Source: JACKAL01 sp964400355 (GTDB lineage: Bacteria > Bdellovibrionota > Bdellovibrionia > Bdellovibrionales > JAGQZY01). From it: a stretch of 64,000 nucleotides of DNA. The stretch spans positions 186,001 to 250,000 of the forward strand of contig CAYNTO010000002.1 in assembly GCA_964400355.1 (NCBI GenBank), in the 5' to 3' direction. The notes beneath the pieces were generated by a model that worked only from the letters and a program-made list of their open reading frames with translations, was not told where the DNA came from and ran no database searches. Shown piece after piece: positions 8,712-17,350 of this stretch. Made by a program: the position numbers and the translations under genes. Position 1 is the stretch's first letter. The number at the start of each line of letters is the position of its first letter.

Positions 8712-8847
8712 TGTGGTTTTTCACGGATGTGCTTTTTGATCGGACGGCCATCCATGGCCTGCGCACTCGTCGCCTTAGGCGATCGCGTCCCGCTCTCGTG
8801 AGCCCGCTCAAAAAACACATCCGTGAAAAACCACAAAAAGAAAAAGC
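8700..8847. repeat. Long inverted repeat with 32-bp perfect arms
   Basis: The arms at 8700-8731 and 8816-8847 are exact reverse complements. Pairing continues imperfectly for about 12 more bases inward. The internal loop itself contains three small palindromes: GGCCATCCATGGCC, TCGCCTTAGGCGA and GCTCTCGTGAGC. The folded form would be a long stem with a three-armed head. No transposase or reverse transcriptase is next to it. Confidence 0.85.
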
Positions 8848-8870
8848 GCCGTCTCCACTTGGAAAGCGCC

Positions 8871-8970
8871 NNNNNNNNNNNNNNNNNNNNNNNNNNNNNN
8901 NNNNNNNNNNNNNNNNNNNNNNNNNNNNNNNNNNNNNNNNNNNNNNNNNNNNNNNNNNNNNNNNNNNNNN
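8871..8970. other. Assembly gap (100 N)
   Basis: Exactly 100 undetermined bases are present, probably a placeholder length. The same repeat sequence stands on both sides, so the gap is probably caused by repeat collapse. Reading frames that cross it are not meaningful. Confidence 0.95.
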
Positions 8971-9002
8971 CACATCCGTGAAAAACCACAAAAAGAAAAA
9001 GC
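8971..9002. repeat. Third copy of the 32-bp arm
   Basis: This is identical to the right arm at 8816-8847 and in the same orientation. It implies that at least part of the inverted-repeat element is duplicated across the gap. Confidence 0.9.
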
Positions 9003-9090
9003 GCCGTCTCCACTTGGAAAGCGCCGTCTCCACTTGGAAAGCGCCGTCTCCACTTGGAAAGCGCCTGCGGCGCTGTGATCGCTTCGCTTA

Positions 9091-9110
9091 AAGGCGCCTT
9101 GCGCCTTTTT
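9091..9110 (+). terminator. Rho-independent terminator-like hairpin
   Basis: AAGGCGC-CTT-GCGCCTT runs into TTT. It lies after the tandem repeats and before a small exported-protein gene. Confidence 0.6.
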
Positions 9111-9167
9111 GTCGGATTGGCGTCACGATGCGGATTGATATTTTTTGGTGGGGTCGTACGATTGGGT

Positions 9168-9518
9168 ATGAAATTTATTTTAACTTTTGTTTTCACTATT
9201 TTTGTTGGGTTTTTTTCTTTTGCGCAGTCTAAAAAAGTGAGTCCTAAGGCGGTATTGCCGTTTGTCTATGATGGGATTGAGTATCGGGTTCCTCATTTGG
9301 CGTCCACTACGCAGGGTATGAAGCATGATGGTGGGTATTTGGAACTGATCAACAAGAAGTCCAACACGCGCATTTCCCTCATCGAGATTTACTCCCAGGC
9401 TGATAAAGACAAGCCGGTATTTATTAAGAGCTTAAGGGTCGAAGGCGATAACCTTTTAATCGAAGACGATTCTGGCAAAGTTCACTCTCTATCGGTCGCA
9501 CGCGAAGGCAAAGGGTAG
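9168..9518 (+). CDS. Small exported protein of unknown function
   Basis: This is a 116-residue protein. A clear signal peptide (MKF, then a hydrophobic core to about residue 18, ending SFAQ) precedes a mature part of about 97 residues rich in Lys, Ser and Val. I do not recognise the family. The open frame extends upstream to 9054 into the repeats, but the ATG at 9168 begins right at the signal peptide. It sits in the nusG-rplK insertion and is probably accessory. Confidence 0.55.
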   Translation: MKFILTFVFTIFVGFFSFAQSKKVSPKAVLPFVYDGIEYRVPHLASTTQGMKHDGGYLELINKKSNTRISLIEIYSQADKDKPVFIKSLRVEGDNLLIEDDSGKVHSLSVAREGKG

Positions 9519-9714
9519 CGGTTAAGACGGGATTCAAGCATGAAGCTCCCGCGGAGTGTTAGCAACATTCAGACGTAAGTTAAAGCGGGCAGGGCGTTCC
9601 CGTACCGAATCTATCCATCGCGTTCTCATCTCAGTAGCAAAGATCGCCGTTTCAAAATAAGACGGATTATCAGACATCATTATATATTTGCAAAAAAAGC
9701 CGATAAGCATAAGT

Positions 9715-10374
9715 ATGAACACGTCCGTGGCGCGCGTGCGCTCATTGCGCATTGTATTTTTGGTAACAATGGCACTCGCTACCGGCGGTTGGAACAATAA
9801 TTTCGGCGCTATTATGAATTTAAATAGCGGTTACGTCCCACCGCCCACCTGGGCAGGTGATCCCTGCCTTAACCCTCATCAACTCCCATCGCGGGGCGTG
9901 CAATGTTACGACGGATCGCTCTATGCAGGCGACTACAACGGTAAGCGCTATTTCGTTAACAACAGCGGTTGTGGCTACACAATGGTTTCAACGACTTGTT
10001 CGGGGAATACCGATAGCGGCCAACAATCTTTCGGAGCGAATGGTACTTCAGGAGCTACTGATGTCGAAGATGGATTTACAAATACTCCAAAAATTCCAGA
10101 AACTGCCGGCGGAAATGGTGCCGCCTCTAAGTGTGATGCTACGCCAGTGCACAATAAGAATGATTGGTTTTTGCCGGCACTGAATGAATTTAGAAATTTG
10201 TTGACGAATGCACCCGGTCACATGGGTTTTGCGTCGGGATACTACTGGACATCTACCGAGTCGGGATCAAGTAACGCCTACATAGTTTCAACCACCAATT
10301 CCGCGACCACCACTTCGAAAGGTTCCGACTACTACTATCGTTGCGTACGAAAAATCAATATCCCGGTGCCATAG
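9715..10374 (+). CDS. Exported protein with a DUF1566 (Lcl) C-terminal domain
   Basis: This is a 219-residue protein. An Arg-containing N-terminus followed by a hydrophobic stretch (about 11-27) suggests a signal peptide. The middle is rich in Gly, Ser, Thr and Asn. The C-terminus contains WFLPALNEFRNLL, YYWTSTES and YYYRCVRKI, the order seen in DUF1566/Lcl domains with a C-type-lectin-like fold. Such domains occur in exported or surface proteins, often in many copies. An alternative TTG start lies at 9688. No partner gene is evident. Confidence 0.6.
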   Translation: MNTSVARVRSLRIVFLVTMALATGGWNNNFGAIMNLNSGYVPPPTWAGDPCLNPHQLPSRGVQCYDGSLYAGDYNGKRYFVNNSGCGYTMVSTTCSGNTDSGQQSFGANGTSGATDVEDGFTNTPKIPETAGGNGAASKCDATPVHNKNDWFLPALNEFRNLLTNAPGHMGFASGYYWTSTESGSSNAYIVSTTNSATTTSKGSDYYYRCVRKINIPVP

Positions 10375-10514
10375 TTACGTTCCAAATAAAAATCGGTATT
10401 TACTTGGTCTACCTCACACACCACACCGCACAATCCCACGAACCAAACGCAGCCCTCCTGTCTTCGCAGTCGCCCCAGCGCAGCGGCGGGCGAAGCCGAA
10501 CTTACGATCGATCA

Positions 10515-10645
10515 CCGTTGTTGAGAATCGTTATATGGTTTCTGAGCGAGTTCCGCAGCCGATAGAAAAGTTTTAAACCCAAATTGGTGCGAGTTCGGCG
10601 AGGACTGCCGAGCCTCAGAAGCCATATAACGATTCTCAACAACGG
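10515..10645. repeat. Long inverted repeat, 32-bp arms with one G-T mismatch
   Basis: The arms 10515-10546 and 10614-10645 match in 31 of 32 positions around a 67-base loop. A 12-base direct repeat, agttccgcagcc, occurs at 10549-10560 and at 10659-10670. The rest of the 415-base interval from 10375 holds no convincing gene until the rplK promoter. Confidence 0.85.
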
Positions 10646-10723
10646 GCACGACGCCTTAAGTTCCGCAGCCCGCCCACATTCCGGGGCACCAGAAAATCAG
10701 AAAGAAAAACAAGTATAAAGTGC

Positions 10724-10752
10724 TTGCCGCCCCCCGAAATTTCCCATATATA
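10724..10752 (+). promoter_or_regulatory. Sigma-70-type promoter of rplK
   Basis: TTGCCG and TATATA are separated by 17 bases, 38 bases upstream of the rplK start. A separate promoter is expected because transcription is terminated after nusG. Confidence 0.6.
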
Positions 10753-10789
10753 CTGCCAGTTCTATTCATTTAAGAGGAGACCTTGTCCC

Positions 10790-11215
10790 ATGGCTAAAAA
10801 AGTTACCGGAATGGTGAAGCTACAAATTCCTGCGGGTAAAGCAAACCCGGCACCTCCAGTTGGACCAGCGCTCGGTCAGCATGGCGTGAACATCATGGAA
10901 TTTTGCAAACAGTTCAACGCAAAAACATCAAAAGAAGGTGATACGGTCATTCCTGTTGTGATCACGATTTATCAAGATCGTTCATTCACATTTATCACGA
11001 AAACTCCGCCAGTTTCGATTTTGATCAAACAAGCAACCAAGCTTCAGAGCGGCTCCAAAATGCCTCAAAAAGATAAAGTTGCAAAAATCAAAATGGCAGA
11101 AATCAAAAAGATCGCTGAGAAGAAGCTTCCAGATCTCAATTGCCTTACTGTTGAATCCGCAATGAACCAAGTCATCGGCACATGCAAAAGCATGGGCGTT
11201 GAAGTTATCGACTAA
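10790..11215 (+). CDS. rplK: 50S ribosomal protein L11
   Basis: L11 builds the GTPase-associated centre of the large subunit. The 141 residues start MAKKVTGMVKLQIPAGKANPAPP, which is typical, and include GPALGQHGVNIMEFCK. The ATG at 10790 follows AAGAGGAG. The open frame continues upstream, but this start matches the family. It heads the rplKAJL group. Confidence 0.97.
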   Translation: MAKKVTGMVKLQIPAGKANPAPPVGPALGQHGVNIMEFCKQFNAKTSKEGDTVIPVVITIYQDRSFTFITKTPPVSILIKQATKLQSGSKMPQKDKVAKIKMAEIKKIAEKKLPDLNCLTVESAMNQVIGTCKSMGVEVID

Positions 11216-11224
11216 GGGTAAATC

Positions 11225-11929
11225 ATGAAACGTTTTAATAAAGCACAAGAACAAGTAGACACTACAAAAAAATACTCTATCGACGACGCATTCGAAACAG
11301 TTGTTAAAACGGCAACTGCGAAATTCGACGAGTCTATCGATGTGGCCATCCAATTGGGCGTTGATCCTAAGCAAGGTGATCAGCAAGTCCGTGGCGCGAT
11401 TTCACTACCAAACGGTTTGGGAAAATCTGTACGCGTTCTGGTTTTCGCTAAGGGCCCTAAAGAAAAAGAAGCCAAAGACGCTGGTGCAGATTTTGTTGGC
11501 GCCGATGATCTCGTTGAAAAAATCAACGGTGGCTGGATGGATTTTGATAAAGCGATTGCAACTCCCGACATGATGGCAACGGTATCAAAGGTCGCAAAGG
11601 TTCTCGGGCCTCGTGGTTTGATGCCCAATCCAAAAGTAGGAACAGTGACGATGGCTGTTGGCGAAGCAGTAGCTGCGGAAAAACGCGGTAAACTGAGCTT
11701 TCGTATCGACAAAGCTGGAATCGTACACTGTGGTGTCGGCAAGAAGTCTATGGGCCCACAAAAGCTCAAAGAAAACTTCATGGCTCTCTTTTCTGCGGTG
11801 ATGAAGGCAAAGCCTGCTACCAGCAAAGGGATCTACTTAAGAAAGCTCGCTGTGTCCTCCACTATGGGACCTGGCATTGCGATGGATGTAAACCAGGCGC
11901 AAAACGCAGCAACGGCTGCAGCTCAGTAG
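11225..11929 (+). CDS. rplA: 50S ribosomal protein L1
   Basis: L1 forms the mobile stalk at the E site. The 234 residues are standard and include GPRGLMPNPKVGTVT. The gene lies nine bases after rplK, so the two are cotranscribed. In many bacteria L1 represses this pair by binding the mRNA leader. Confidence 0.97.
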   Translation: MKRFNKAQEQVDTTKKYSIDDAFETVVKTATAKFDESIDVAIQLGVDPKQGDQQVRGAISLPNGLGKSVRVLVFAKGPKEKEAKDAGADFVGADDLVEKINGGWMDFDKAIATPDMMATVSKVAKVLGPRGLMPNPKVGTVTMAVGEAVAAEKRGKLSFRIDKAGIVHCGVGKKSMGPQKLKENFMALFSAVMKAKPATSKGIYLRKLAVSSTMGPGIAMDVNQAQNAATAAAQ

Positions 11930-12076
11930 TTGGGCGCTTCGCGCTCAGCCGAGCACGGAGCACCATTTAGTTTTTGAATTTTAGCGGTCGAAGAAAATAG
12001 GTGCTTTTAAAAGCTTAATTCTGCCTATCGAGACGGTGAGTAAAACCACCTTCCAAGATCGTAAGAAGGAGGTCGA
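11930..12076 (+). promoter_or_regulatory. rplJ leader region, probable L10 autoregulatory site
   Basis: A 147-base untranslated stretch lies where the L10 leader is found in most bacteria. It begins with a GGGCGC-TTC-GCGCTC hairpin and ends with an AAGGAGG ribosome site. L10-L12 control is inferred from position; the kink-turn was not modelled. Confidence 0.5.
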
Positions 12077-12613
12077 ATGATAAATACTCGTGCAGAAAAA
12101 AATGAAGAAATCTCTTCACTCGCACAGAAGTTCGAACGTTCGAAAGCATCATTCATTGTCGATTATAAAGGCATGAATGTGGAGCAAGTGACTATACTTC
12201 GTAAGAAGTTAACGGGTCTTCAATCAGAAATGAAGGTTGTCCGTAATACACTTGCTATCCGTGCTTTAAAAGAAGGTTCAAAGCAAACTGATGCTATGAA
12301 TGACGACTTCGTAGGAACAAACGCGATTGTGTTTGCTTACGAGGACGCTTCTGCTTCAGCAAAAGCTTTGAGCGAGTTTAGCAAAGACGTTGAGCACCTT
12401 AAATTAAAGGCTGGCTTAATGGATGGAGCGCGCTTAGATGCTGCTAGTGTAAAGCAGCTTGCGAGCCTTCCAACCAAAGACGTTCTTCGCGCTCAATTGT
12501 TGTCCATGTTCAATGCACCAGCGACTGGTTTCGTGCGTGTATTGGCTGCGGGTCCATCAAGCTTCTTGAATGTAATGAACGCGTATAAAGATTCTAAAGA
12601 AACTAAAGAATAA
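12077..12613 (+). CDS. rplJ: 50S ribosomal protein L10
   Basis: L10 anchors the L7/L12 dimers. The 178 residues contain FIVDYKGMNVEQVTILRKKL near the N-terminus and a C-terminal helix (LLSMFNAPATGFVRVLAAGP) that binds L12. A strong ribosome site, AAGGAGG, precedes the ATG. rplL follows after 44 bases. Confidence 0.97.
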   Translation: MINTRAEKNEEISSLAQKFERSKASFIVDYKGMNVEQVTILRKKLTGLQSEMKVVRNTLAIRALKEGSKQTDAMNDDFVGTNAIVFAYEDASASAKALSEFSKDVEHLKLKAGLMDGARLDAASVKQLASLPTKDVLRAQLLSMFNAPATGFVRVLAAGPSSFLNVMNAYKDSKETKE

Positions 12614-12657
12614 ATTTTTAATTTTAACTAATAATTTTTAAATTCCCTGGAGGAAAT

Positions 12658-13035
12658 ATGGCATTAGAGAAATCACAAGTAATCGACTTTTTGTCTAACA
12701 TGAGCGTTATCGAGATCGCTGGTCTTGTAAAAGAACTCGAAGAGAAGTGGGGCGTTTCTGCTGCTGCTCCTGTAGCTGCTGCAGCTGCTGGTGGCGGTGC
12801 TGCTGCTGCACCTGCTGAAGAAAAGACTGAGTTCGAAGTTGTTCTTAAGGACGGCGGAGCTCAAAAAATTAACGTGATCAAAGAAGTCCGCACTCTTACC
12901 GGCCTTGGCTTAAAAGAAGCTAAAGACCTCGTAGAAGGCGCTCCTAAGACAGTTAAAGCTGGTGTGAACAAAGAAGAAGCTGCCAAAATGAAAGATCTTT
13001 TGGAAAAAGCTGGCGCCAAAGTTGAAATCAAGTAA
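12658..13035 (+). CDS. rplL: 50S ribosomal protein L7/L12
   Basis: This protein recruits translation GTPases. The 125 residues comprise an N-terminal dimerisation domain, an Ala/Gly-rich hinge (about 38-55) and a C-terminal domain with LKDGGAQKINVIKEVR and GLGLKEAKDLVE. The GGAGGAAAT ribosome site is strong, as expected for the protein present in several copies per ribosome. Confidence 0.98.
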   Translation: MALEKSQVIDFLSNMSVIEIAGLVKELEEKWGVSAAAPVAAAAAGGGAAAAPAEEKTEFEVVLKDGGAQKINVIKEVRTLTGLGLKEAKDLVEGAPKTVKAGVNKEEAAKMKDLLEKAGAKVEIK

Positions 13036-13085
13036 TTGATTTTGCTTTGCGACGACACCTGTCATAAATAACCGGAAATTCATTG

Positions 13086-13114
13086 TTCTAGGGGTTAAAT
13101 CCCCCTAGAATTTT
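13086..13114 (+). terminator. Attenuator-like hairpin between rplL and rpoB
   Basis: TTCTAGGGG-TTAAATC-CCCCTAGAA is a perfect nine-base stem followed by TTTT. In E. coli a partial terminator at the same place lowers rpoBC output relative to rplL. The same role is inferred here. Confidence 0.65.
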
Positions 13115-13155
13115 ACGTTTAGTTAGCTCTTACATGTAATGTACAAGGAGAAGGA

Positions 13156-16100
13156 ATGGCCACCACTCCGATAACGGCGTCTAACGTCCGTATTCGTAAA
13201 TCTTTCGCAAAAAACAATGTCGCTATTGATATTCCGAATCTCATTGAGCTTCAGAAGCACTCCTATGAGTCTTTCTTGCTCAAAGATGTAGATCCAGATC
13301 GTCGCAACAACGATGGTTTGAACGGTGTATTCAAGTCTGTATTTCCAATCAGCGATTTTAACAATACAGCAAGTCTCGAATTCGTAAGTTACGTGCTCGA
13401 GCCCCCTAAATACGATGTGGATGAGTGCCGTCAAAGAGGCATGACATACGCGGCGCCTGTAAAGGTGACGCTTCGTCTTATCGTGTTTGATGTGGACGAA
13501 GAGAGCGGATCGCGAAGTATCCGTGACGTGAAGGAGCAGGAAGTTTACCTTGGTGAACTGCCGCTGATGACCCGTAGCGGATCGTTCATTGTGAATGGTA
13601 CTGAGCGCGTGGTTGTGAGTCAGCTCCATCGTTCTCCTGGTATTTTCTTCGACCATGATCATGGTAAGAACAGCACAACGGGCAAAATCCTTTTCTCAGC
13701 TCGTGTGATCCCCTACCGTGGTTCTTGGCTTGATTTTGAATTTGATCAAAAAGATCTCATCTACGTGCGTATCGATCGCCGCAGAAAGTTCCCGGCCACA
13801 ATTCTTCTCAAGGCACTCGGATACACAGATGAGCAGCTCCTCAAATATTTCTACGATCTCGATGTGGTTCGTTTTACCAAAAAGGGTGAAATCTTCCGCG
13901 ATTTCGACGTTGAGAAAATGGCAGGACAACGTGCGCTTTCCGACATTCTCGACCCTAAAACGGGCGAAGTGATTGTAAAGGCTGGTCGCCGTATAACACG
14001 TGCGTCTGTTAAAAAAGTAAAAGATCTTGGCATTAAAGAAGTCCAGCTTCAAAAAGAAGATCTCATTGGTAAAGTGGTGGCTACACCAGTTGCTAACGAG
14101 AAAACGGGCGAAGTGATCGCAGACGCAAACGCTGAACTCAATATGGATATGATCAAGCAAATTATCGACTCTGGCGTTAAATCCATGAGCGTGATTTTCT
14201 TTGATGGTCTTGCTGTGGGTCCGTACCTCCGCAATACTTTGCTTGTGGACAAAGTGGTCACACAAGAGGAATCCAAACTCGAAATTTACAAGCGTCTTCG
14301 CCCTGGCGAGCCGCCAACTCCCGAAGCAGCAGAAGGTTTCTTCAACCGCCTGTTCTTCGATCCAGAAACATACGATTTGTCAGAGGTTGGTCGTTTAAAA
14401 ATCAACCACAGATTCAATATTTCATTTGAAGAGACTCCCGTCGCCCATCGTGTTCTTACAAACAAGGACATCATGGAAGTGGTGCGCACTCTTATGGATC
14501 TCCGTAACGGTAAAGGTAACGTGGATGATATCGATCATTTAGGAAACCGTCGTGTGCGCTCGGTAGGTGAACTCCTTGAGAACCAGTACCGTATTGGCTT
14601 GGTTCGTATGGAGCGCGCTATCCGCGAACGTATGAGTCTTCAAGATGTTGAGACAATGATGCCGCACGATTTGATCAACGCAAAACCAGTGAACGCTGTT
14701 GTTAAGGAATTTTTCGGATCCTCACAGCTTTCTCAGTTTATGGATCAAACCAACCCCCTTTCTGAGATCACGCACAAACGTCGTCTCTCGGCTCTTGGGC
14801 CAGGTGGTTTAACTCGTGATCGCGCCGGCTTCGAAGTGCGTGACGTACATCCTACGCATTACGGCCGTATTTGCCCGATCGAGACGCCGGAAGGACCAAA
14901 CATCGGTCTTATCGCGTCTTTGGCCACTTACGCGCGCATCAACAACTACGGCTTCATCGAGACGCCGTACTTAAAAGTAGATAATAAAAAAATCGGCAAC
15001 GACGTTGTGTATCTGTCGGCTCTGGAAGAGGCCGGTCACTTTATTGCTCCCGCTACACGCGAAGGCGATAAAACGATCACCAAAGATATGACAATCGTTC
15101 GTCAGGATGGCGACTACCCAGCAGTGGATTCCGATAAGGTTTCACTCATGGATGTATCCCCAAGCCAGCTCGTTTCGATCGCGGCGTCGTTGATTCCATT
15201 CCTCGAGCACGATGATGCGAACCGCGCACTTATGGGTTCGAACATGCAACGCCAAGCTGTACCGCTTCTTCGCTCTCGCGCTCCACTTGTTGGAACGGGT
15301 GTAGAAAAGCTCGTCGCACAAGATTCGGGAACGAGTGTTGTGGCTATGAACGACGGTGTGATTGAAGAGGTCGACGCGGGTCGTATTGTTATTCGTCGTT
15401 ACGCTAAGGGCGGTGAGCTTGGCGGTAACGTGGATATTTACAACCTCACAAAATATCAACGTACAAACCAAAACACTTGTTTTAACCAAAAGCCGATCGT
15501 GTTTCAGGGCGATGCCGTTCGTAAAGGTGATATCATTGCTGACGGTCCATCTACGGAATACGGAGAGCTTGCTCTCGGCCAAAACATCCTCGTCGCGTTT
15601 ACGCCGTGGATGGGTTACAACTTCGAGGATTCCATCCTTATTTCTGAGCGTTTGTTGAGAGACGATGTTTACACGTCAATCCACATCGAGGAATTCGAGT
15701 GTGTAGCTCGTGACACGAAGCTTGGAAAAGAAGAGATCACGCGCGATATCGCCAACGTGGGAGAGGAAGCACTTAAAGACATCGATTCGAGTGGTATTAT
15801 CCGCATCGGAGCTGAGGTCCGTCCAGGCTCGATCCTTGTGGGTAAAGTGACACCTAAAGGTGAAACGCAGCTGTCTCCAGAAGAAAAACTCCTAAGAGCC
15901 ATCTTCGGCGAAAAAGCCGGCGACGTTAAAGATACGTCTCTGCGCGTACCATCGGGTGTGTTTGGTACTGTGATCGACGCTCAAGTTTACAGTCGTGAAG
16001 GTTCGGACCGTGATGAGCGCCTCCAGATCATTCTTACTGAAAAGAAAAAGAAAATCGAAAAAGATTTCAAAGTTGAGCAGAACGCGATCAAAAACAACGC

Positions 16101-17325
16101 GCTTGAAGAACTTAAGAAAATCCTTATCGGCAAAAAAACCACCGGTAAACTCGTTAACGAAGACGGCACAAAAACTCTCCTCGAAAAAGGTCAGTTGATT
16201 GCCTCAGAAGATCTCGAAACTATTCCGTTCGAACTTCTTTCGTACACTCCGCTAGAGAACGAACTCGAGTATCAAGTTTCCCGTATCATCGATCGCGCTC
16301 GCAACCAATTGGAAGCGATCAAGTTTGTGTTCGACGAAAAGGTAGATCGTCTCCGTAAAGGTGATGAGCTGCCTCCAGGCGTGATCAAGATGGTTAAGGT
16401 GTATGTGGCCATTAAGCGCCGTCTCCAAGTAGGGGATAAGTTCGCGGGTCGTCATGGTAACAAGGGTGTTATCTCTAAAGTATTACCACTTGAGAGCATG
16501 CCTTACTTGGCCGACGGCACTCCTGTGGATATGGTGTTAAACCCACTCGGCGTACCTTCTCGTATGAACATCGGACAGATTCTCGAAGTTCACTTGGGCT
16601 GGGCTGCGCGCAACTTGGGTCAACAACTCCAGGAACAAATTGATAATTATAAGTCAGAGGCTGCAAAGACTGCTCTTAAGGAAACCTTTGAGAACGAGTC
16701 TGCAATCTCTAAAAAGATCGACGGTGCTGATGACGCTTCTGTAAAGAAGATGATCAAGGCTATGGAAAACGGCATTCACTTGGCAACTCCGGTGTTTGAC
16801 GGTGCTCGCGAGACAGATGTTAAGCGTCTCCTCACGAAAGCACAAGTTCCTACCAGTGGTCAGATGGTGCTGTTCGACGGTCGTACGGGTGAACCTTTCG
16901 AGAACCCGGTAACTGTCGGCATCATGTACATGCTGAAGCTCCATCACTTAGTGGAAGAAAAGATCCACGCTCGTTCTATCGGGCCTTACTCACTCGTGTC
17001 GCAACAACCTCTGGGCGGTAAAGCACAGTTTGGTGGTCAGCGTTTGGGAGAGATGGAAGTGTGGGCGATCGAGGCTTACGGTGCCGCCTATTCACTGCAG
17101 GAATTCCTTACGGTCAAGTCGGATGACGTGGCCGGAAGAACCCGCATGTATGAGAGCATCGTAAAAGGTGAGAACGTTCTTGAGCCGGGATTACCGGAGT
17201 CCTTTAACGTATTGATTAAAGAACTTCAGTCTCTGGGTCTAAACGTGGAGCTTGTCGAATCTGGCTTGTTGTCGGATTCCGATAGCGAAGAGCTCACTGT
17301 AGACGAAGAATTTTTAGAGCAATAA
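13156..17325 (+). CDS. rpoB: RNA polymerase beta subunit
   Basis: This is the catalytic core subunit, 1389 residues. The rifampicin pocket has the wild-type sequence around GSSQLSQFMDQTNPL and THKRRLSALGPGG, so no resistance change is visible. VGDKFAGRHGNKGV near the active centre is intact. The start follows an AAGGAGAAGG ribosome site. rpoC begins 25 bases downstream. Confidence 0.99.
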   Translation: MATTPITASNVRIRKSFAKNNVAIDIPNLIELQKHSYESFLLKDVDPDRRNNDGLNGVFKSVFPISDFNNTASLEFVSYVLEPPKYDVDECRQRGMTYAAPVKVTLRLIVFDVDEESGSRSIRDVKEQEVYLGELPLMTRSGSFIVNGTERVVVSQLHRSPGIFFDHDHGKNSTTGKILFSARVIPYRGSWLDFEFDQKDLIYVRIDRRRKFPATILLKALGYTDEQLLKYFYDLDVVRFTKKGEIFRDFDVEKMAGQRALSDILDPKTGEVIVKAGRRITRASVKKVKDLGIKEVQLQKEDLIGKVVATPVANEKTGEVIADANAELNMDMIKQIIDSGVKSMSVIFFDGLAVGPYLRNTLLVDKVVTQEESKLEIYKRLRPGEPPTPEAAEGFFNRLFFDPETYDLSEVGRLKINHRFNISFEETPVAHRVLTNKDIMEVVRTLMDLRNGKGNVDDIDHLGNRRVRSVGELLENQYRIGLVRMERAIRERMSLQDVETMMPHDLINAKPVNAVVKEFFGSSQLSQFMDQTNPLSEITHKRRLSALGPGGLTRDRAGFEVRDVHPTHYGRICPIETPEGPNIGLIASLATYARINNYGFIETPYLKVDNKKIGNDVVYLSALEEAGHFIAPATREGDKTITKDMTIVRQDGDYPAVDSDKVSLMDVSPSQLVSIAASLIPFLEHDDANRALMGSNMQRQAVPLLRSRAPLVGTGVEKLVAQDSGTSVVAMNDGVIEEVDAGRIVIRRYAKGGELGGNVDIYNLTKYQRTNQNTCFNQKPIVFQGDAVRKGDIIADGPSTEYGELALGQNILVAFTPWMGYNFEDSILISERLLRDDVYTSIHIEEFECVARDTKLGKEEITRDIANVGEEALKDIDSSGIIRIGAEVRPGSILVGKVTPKGETQLSPEEKLLRAIFGEKAGDVKDTSLRVPSGVFGTVIDAQVYSREGSDRDERLQIILTEKKKKIEKDFKVEQNAIKNNALEELKKILIGKKTTGKLVNEDGTKTLLEKGQLIASEDLETIPFELLSYTPLENELEYQVSRIIDRARNQLEAIKFVFDEKVDRLRKGDELPPGVIKMVKVYVAIKRRLQVGDKFAGRHGNKGVISKVLPLESMPYLADGTPVDMVLNPLGVPSRMNIGQILEVHLGWAARNLGQQLQEQIDNYKSEAAKTALKETFENESAISKKIDGADDASVKKMIKAMENGIHLATPVFDGARETDVKRLLTKAQVPTSGQMVLFDGRTGEPFENPVTVGIMYMLKLHHLVEEKIHARSIGPYSLVSQQPLGGKAQFGGQRLGEMEVWAIEAYGAAYSLQEFLTVKSDDVAGRTRMYESIVKGENVLEPGLPESFNVLIKELQSLGLNVELVESGLLSDSDSEELTVDEEFLEQ

Positions 17326-17350
17326 GGGCTGAGCAAATAAGGAGCCGACT

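Larger units (their letters stand above)
8846..9065 (+). repeat. 20-bp tandem repeat interrupted by the assembly gap
   Basis: The unit gcgccgtctccacttggaaa occurs once at 8846-8865 and three times in a row at 9001-9060. Partial gcgcc units border the gap and the end. The true copy number is unknown because the gap lies inside the array. The units are contiguous without spacers, so this is a minisatellite and not a CRISPR array. Confidence 0.85.

Noticed and set aside
8700..8847. Retron or integron attC element
   Set aside because: No reverse transcriptase or integrase is nearby, and the typical attC core sites are not present. Only the folded shape is similar.
8846..9065. Possible CRISPR array
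   Set aside because: The 20-bp units are contiguous and identical with no spacers, and no cas genes are near. It is a simple tandem repeat.
8651..9196. Long open frames through the N gap on both strands
   Set aside because: They cross undetermined bases and consist of repeat sequence and inverted-repeat arms. No protein similarity is visible.
10341..10565. Small open frame downstream of the DUF1566-like gene
   Set aside because: It overlaps the previous gene's end and runs into the inverted repeat; there is no ribosome site or family match.
13123..13662. 179-codon open frame antisense to rpoB and its leader
   Set aside because: It is a shadow of the rpoB coding sequence with an unusual residue composition rich in His and Arg.
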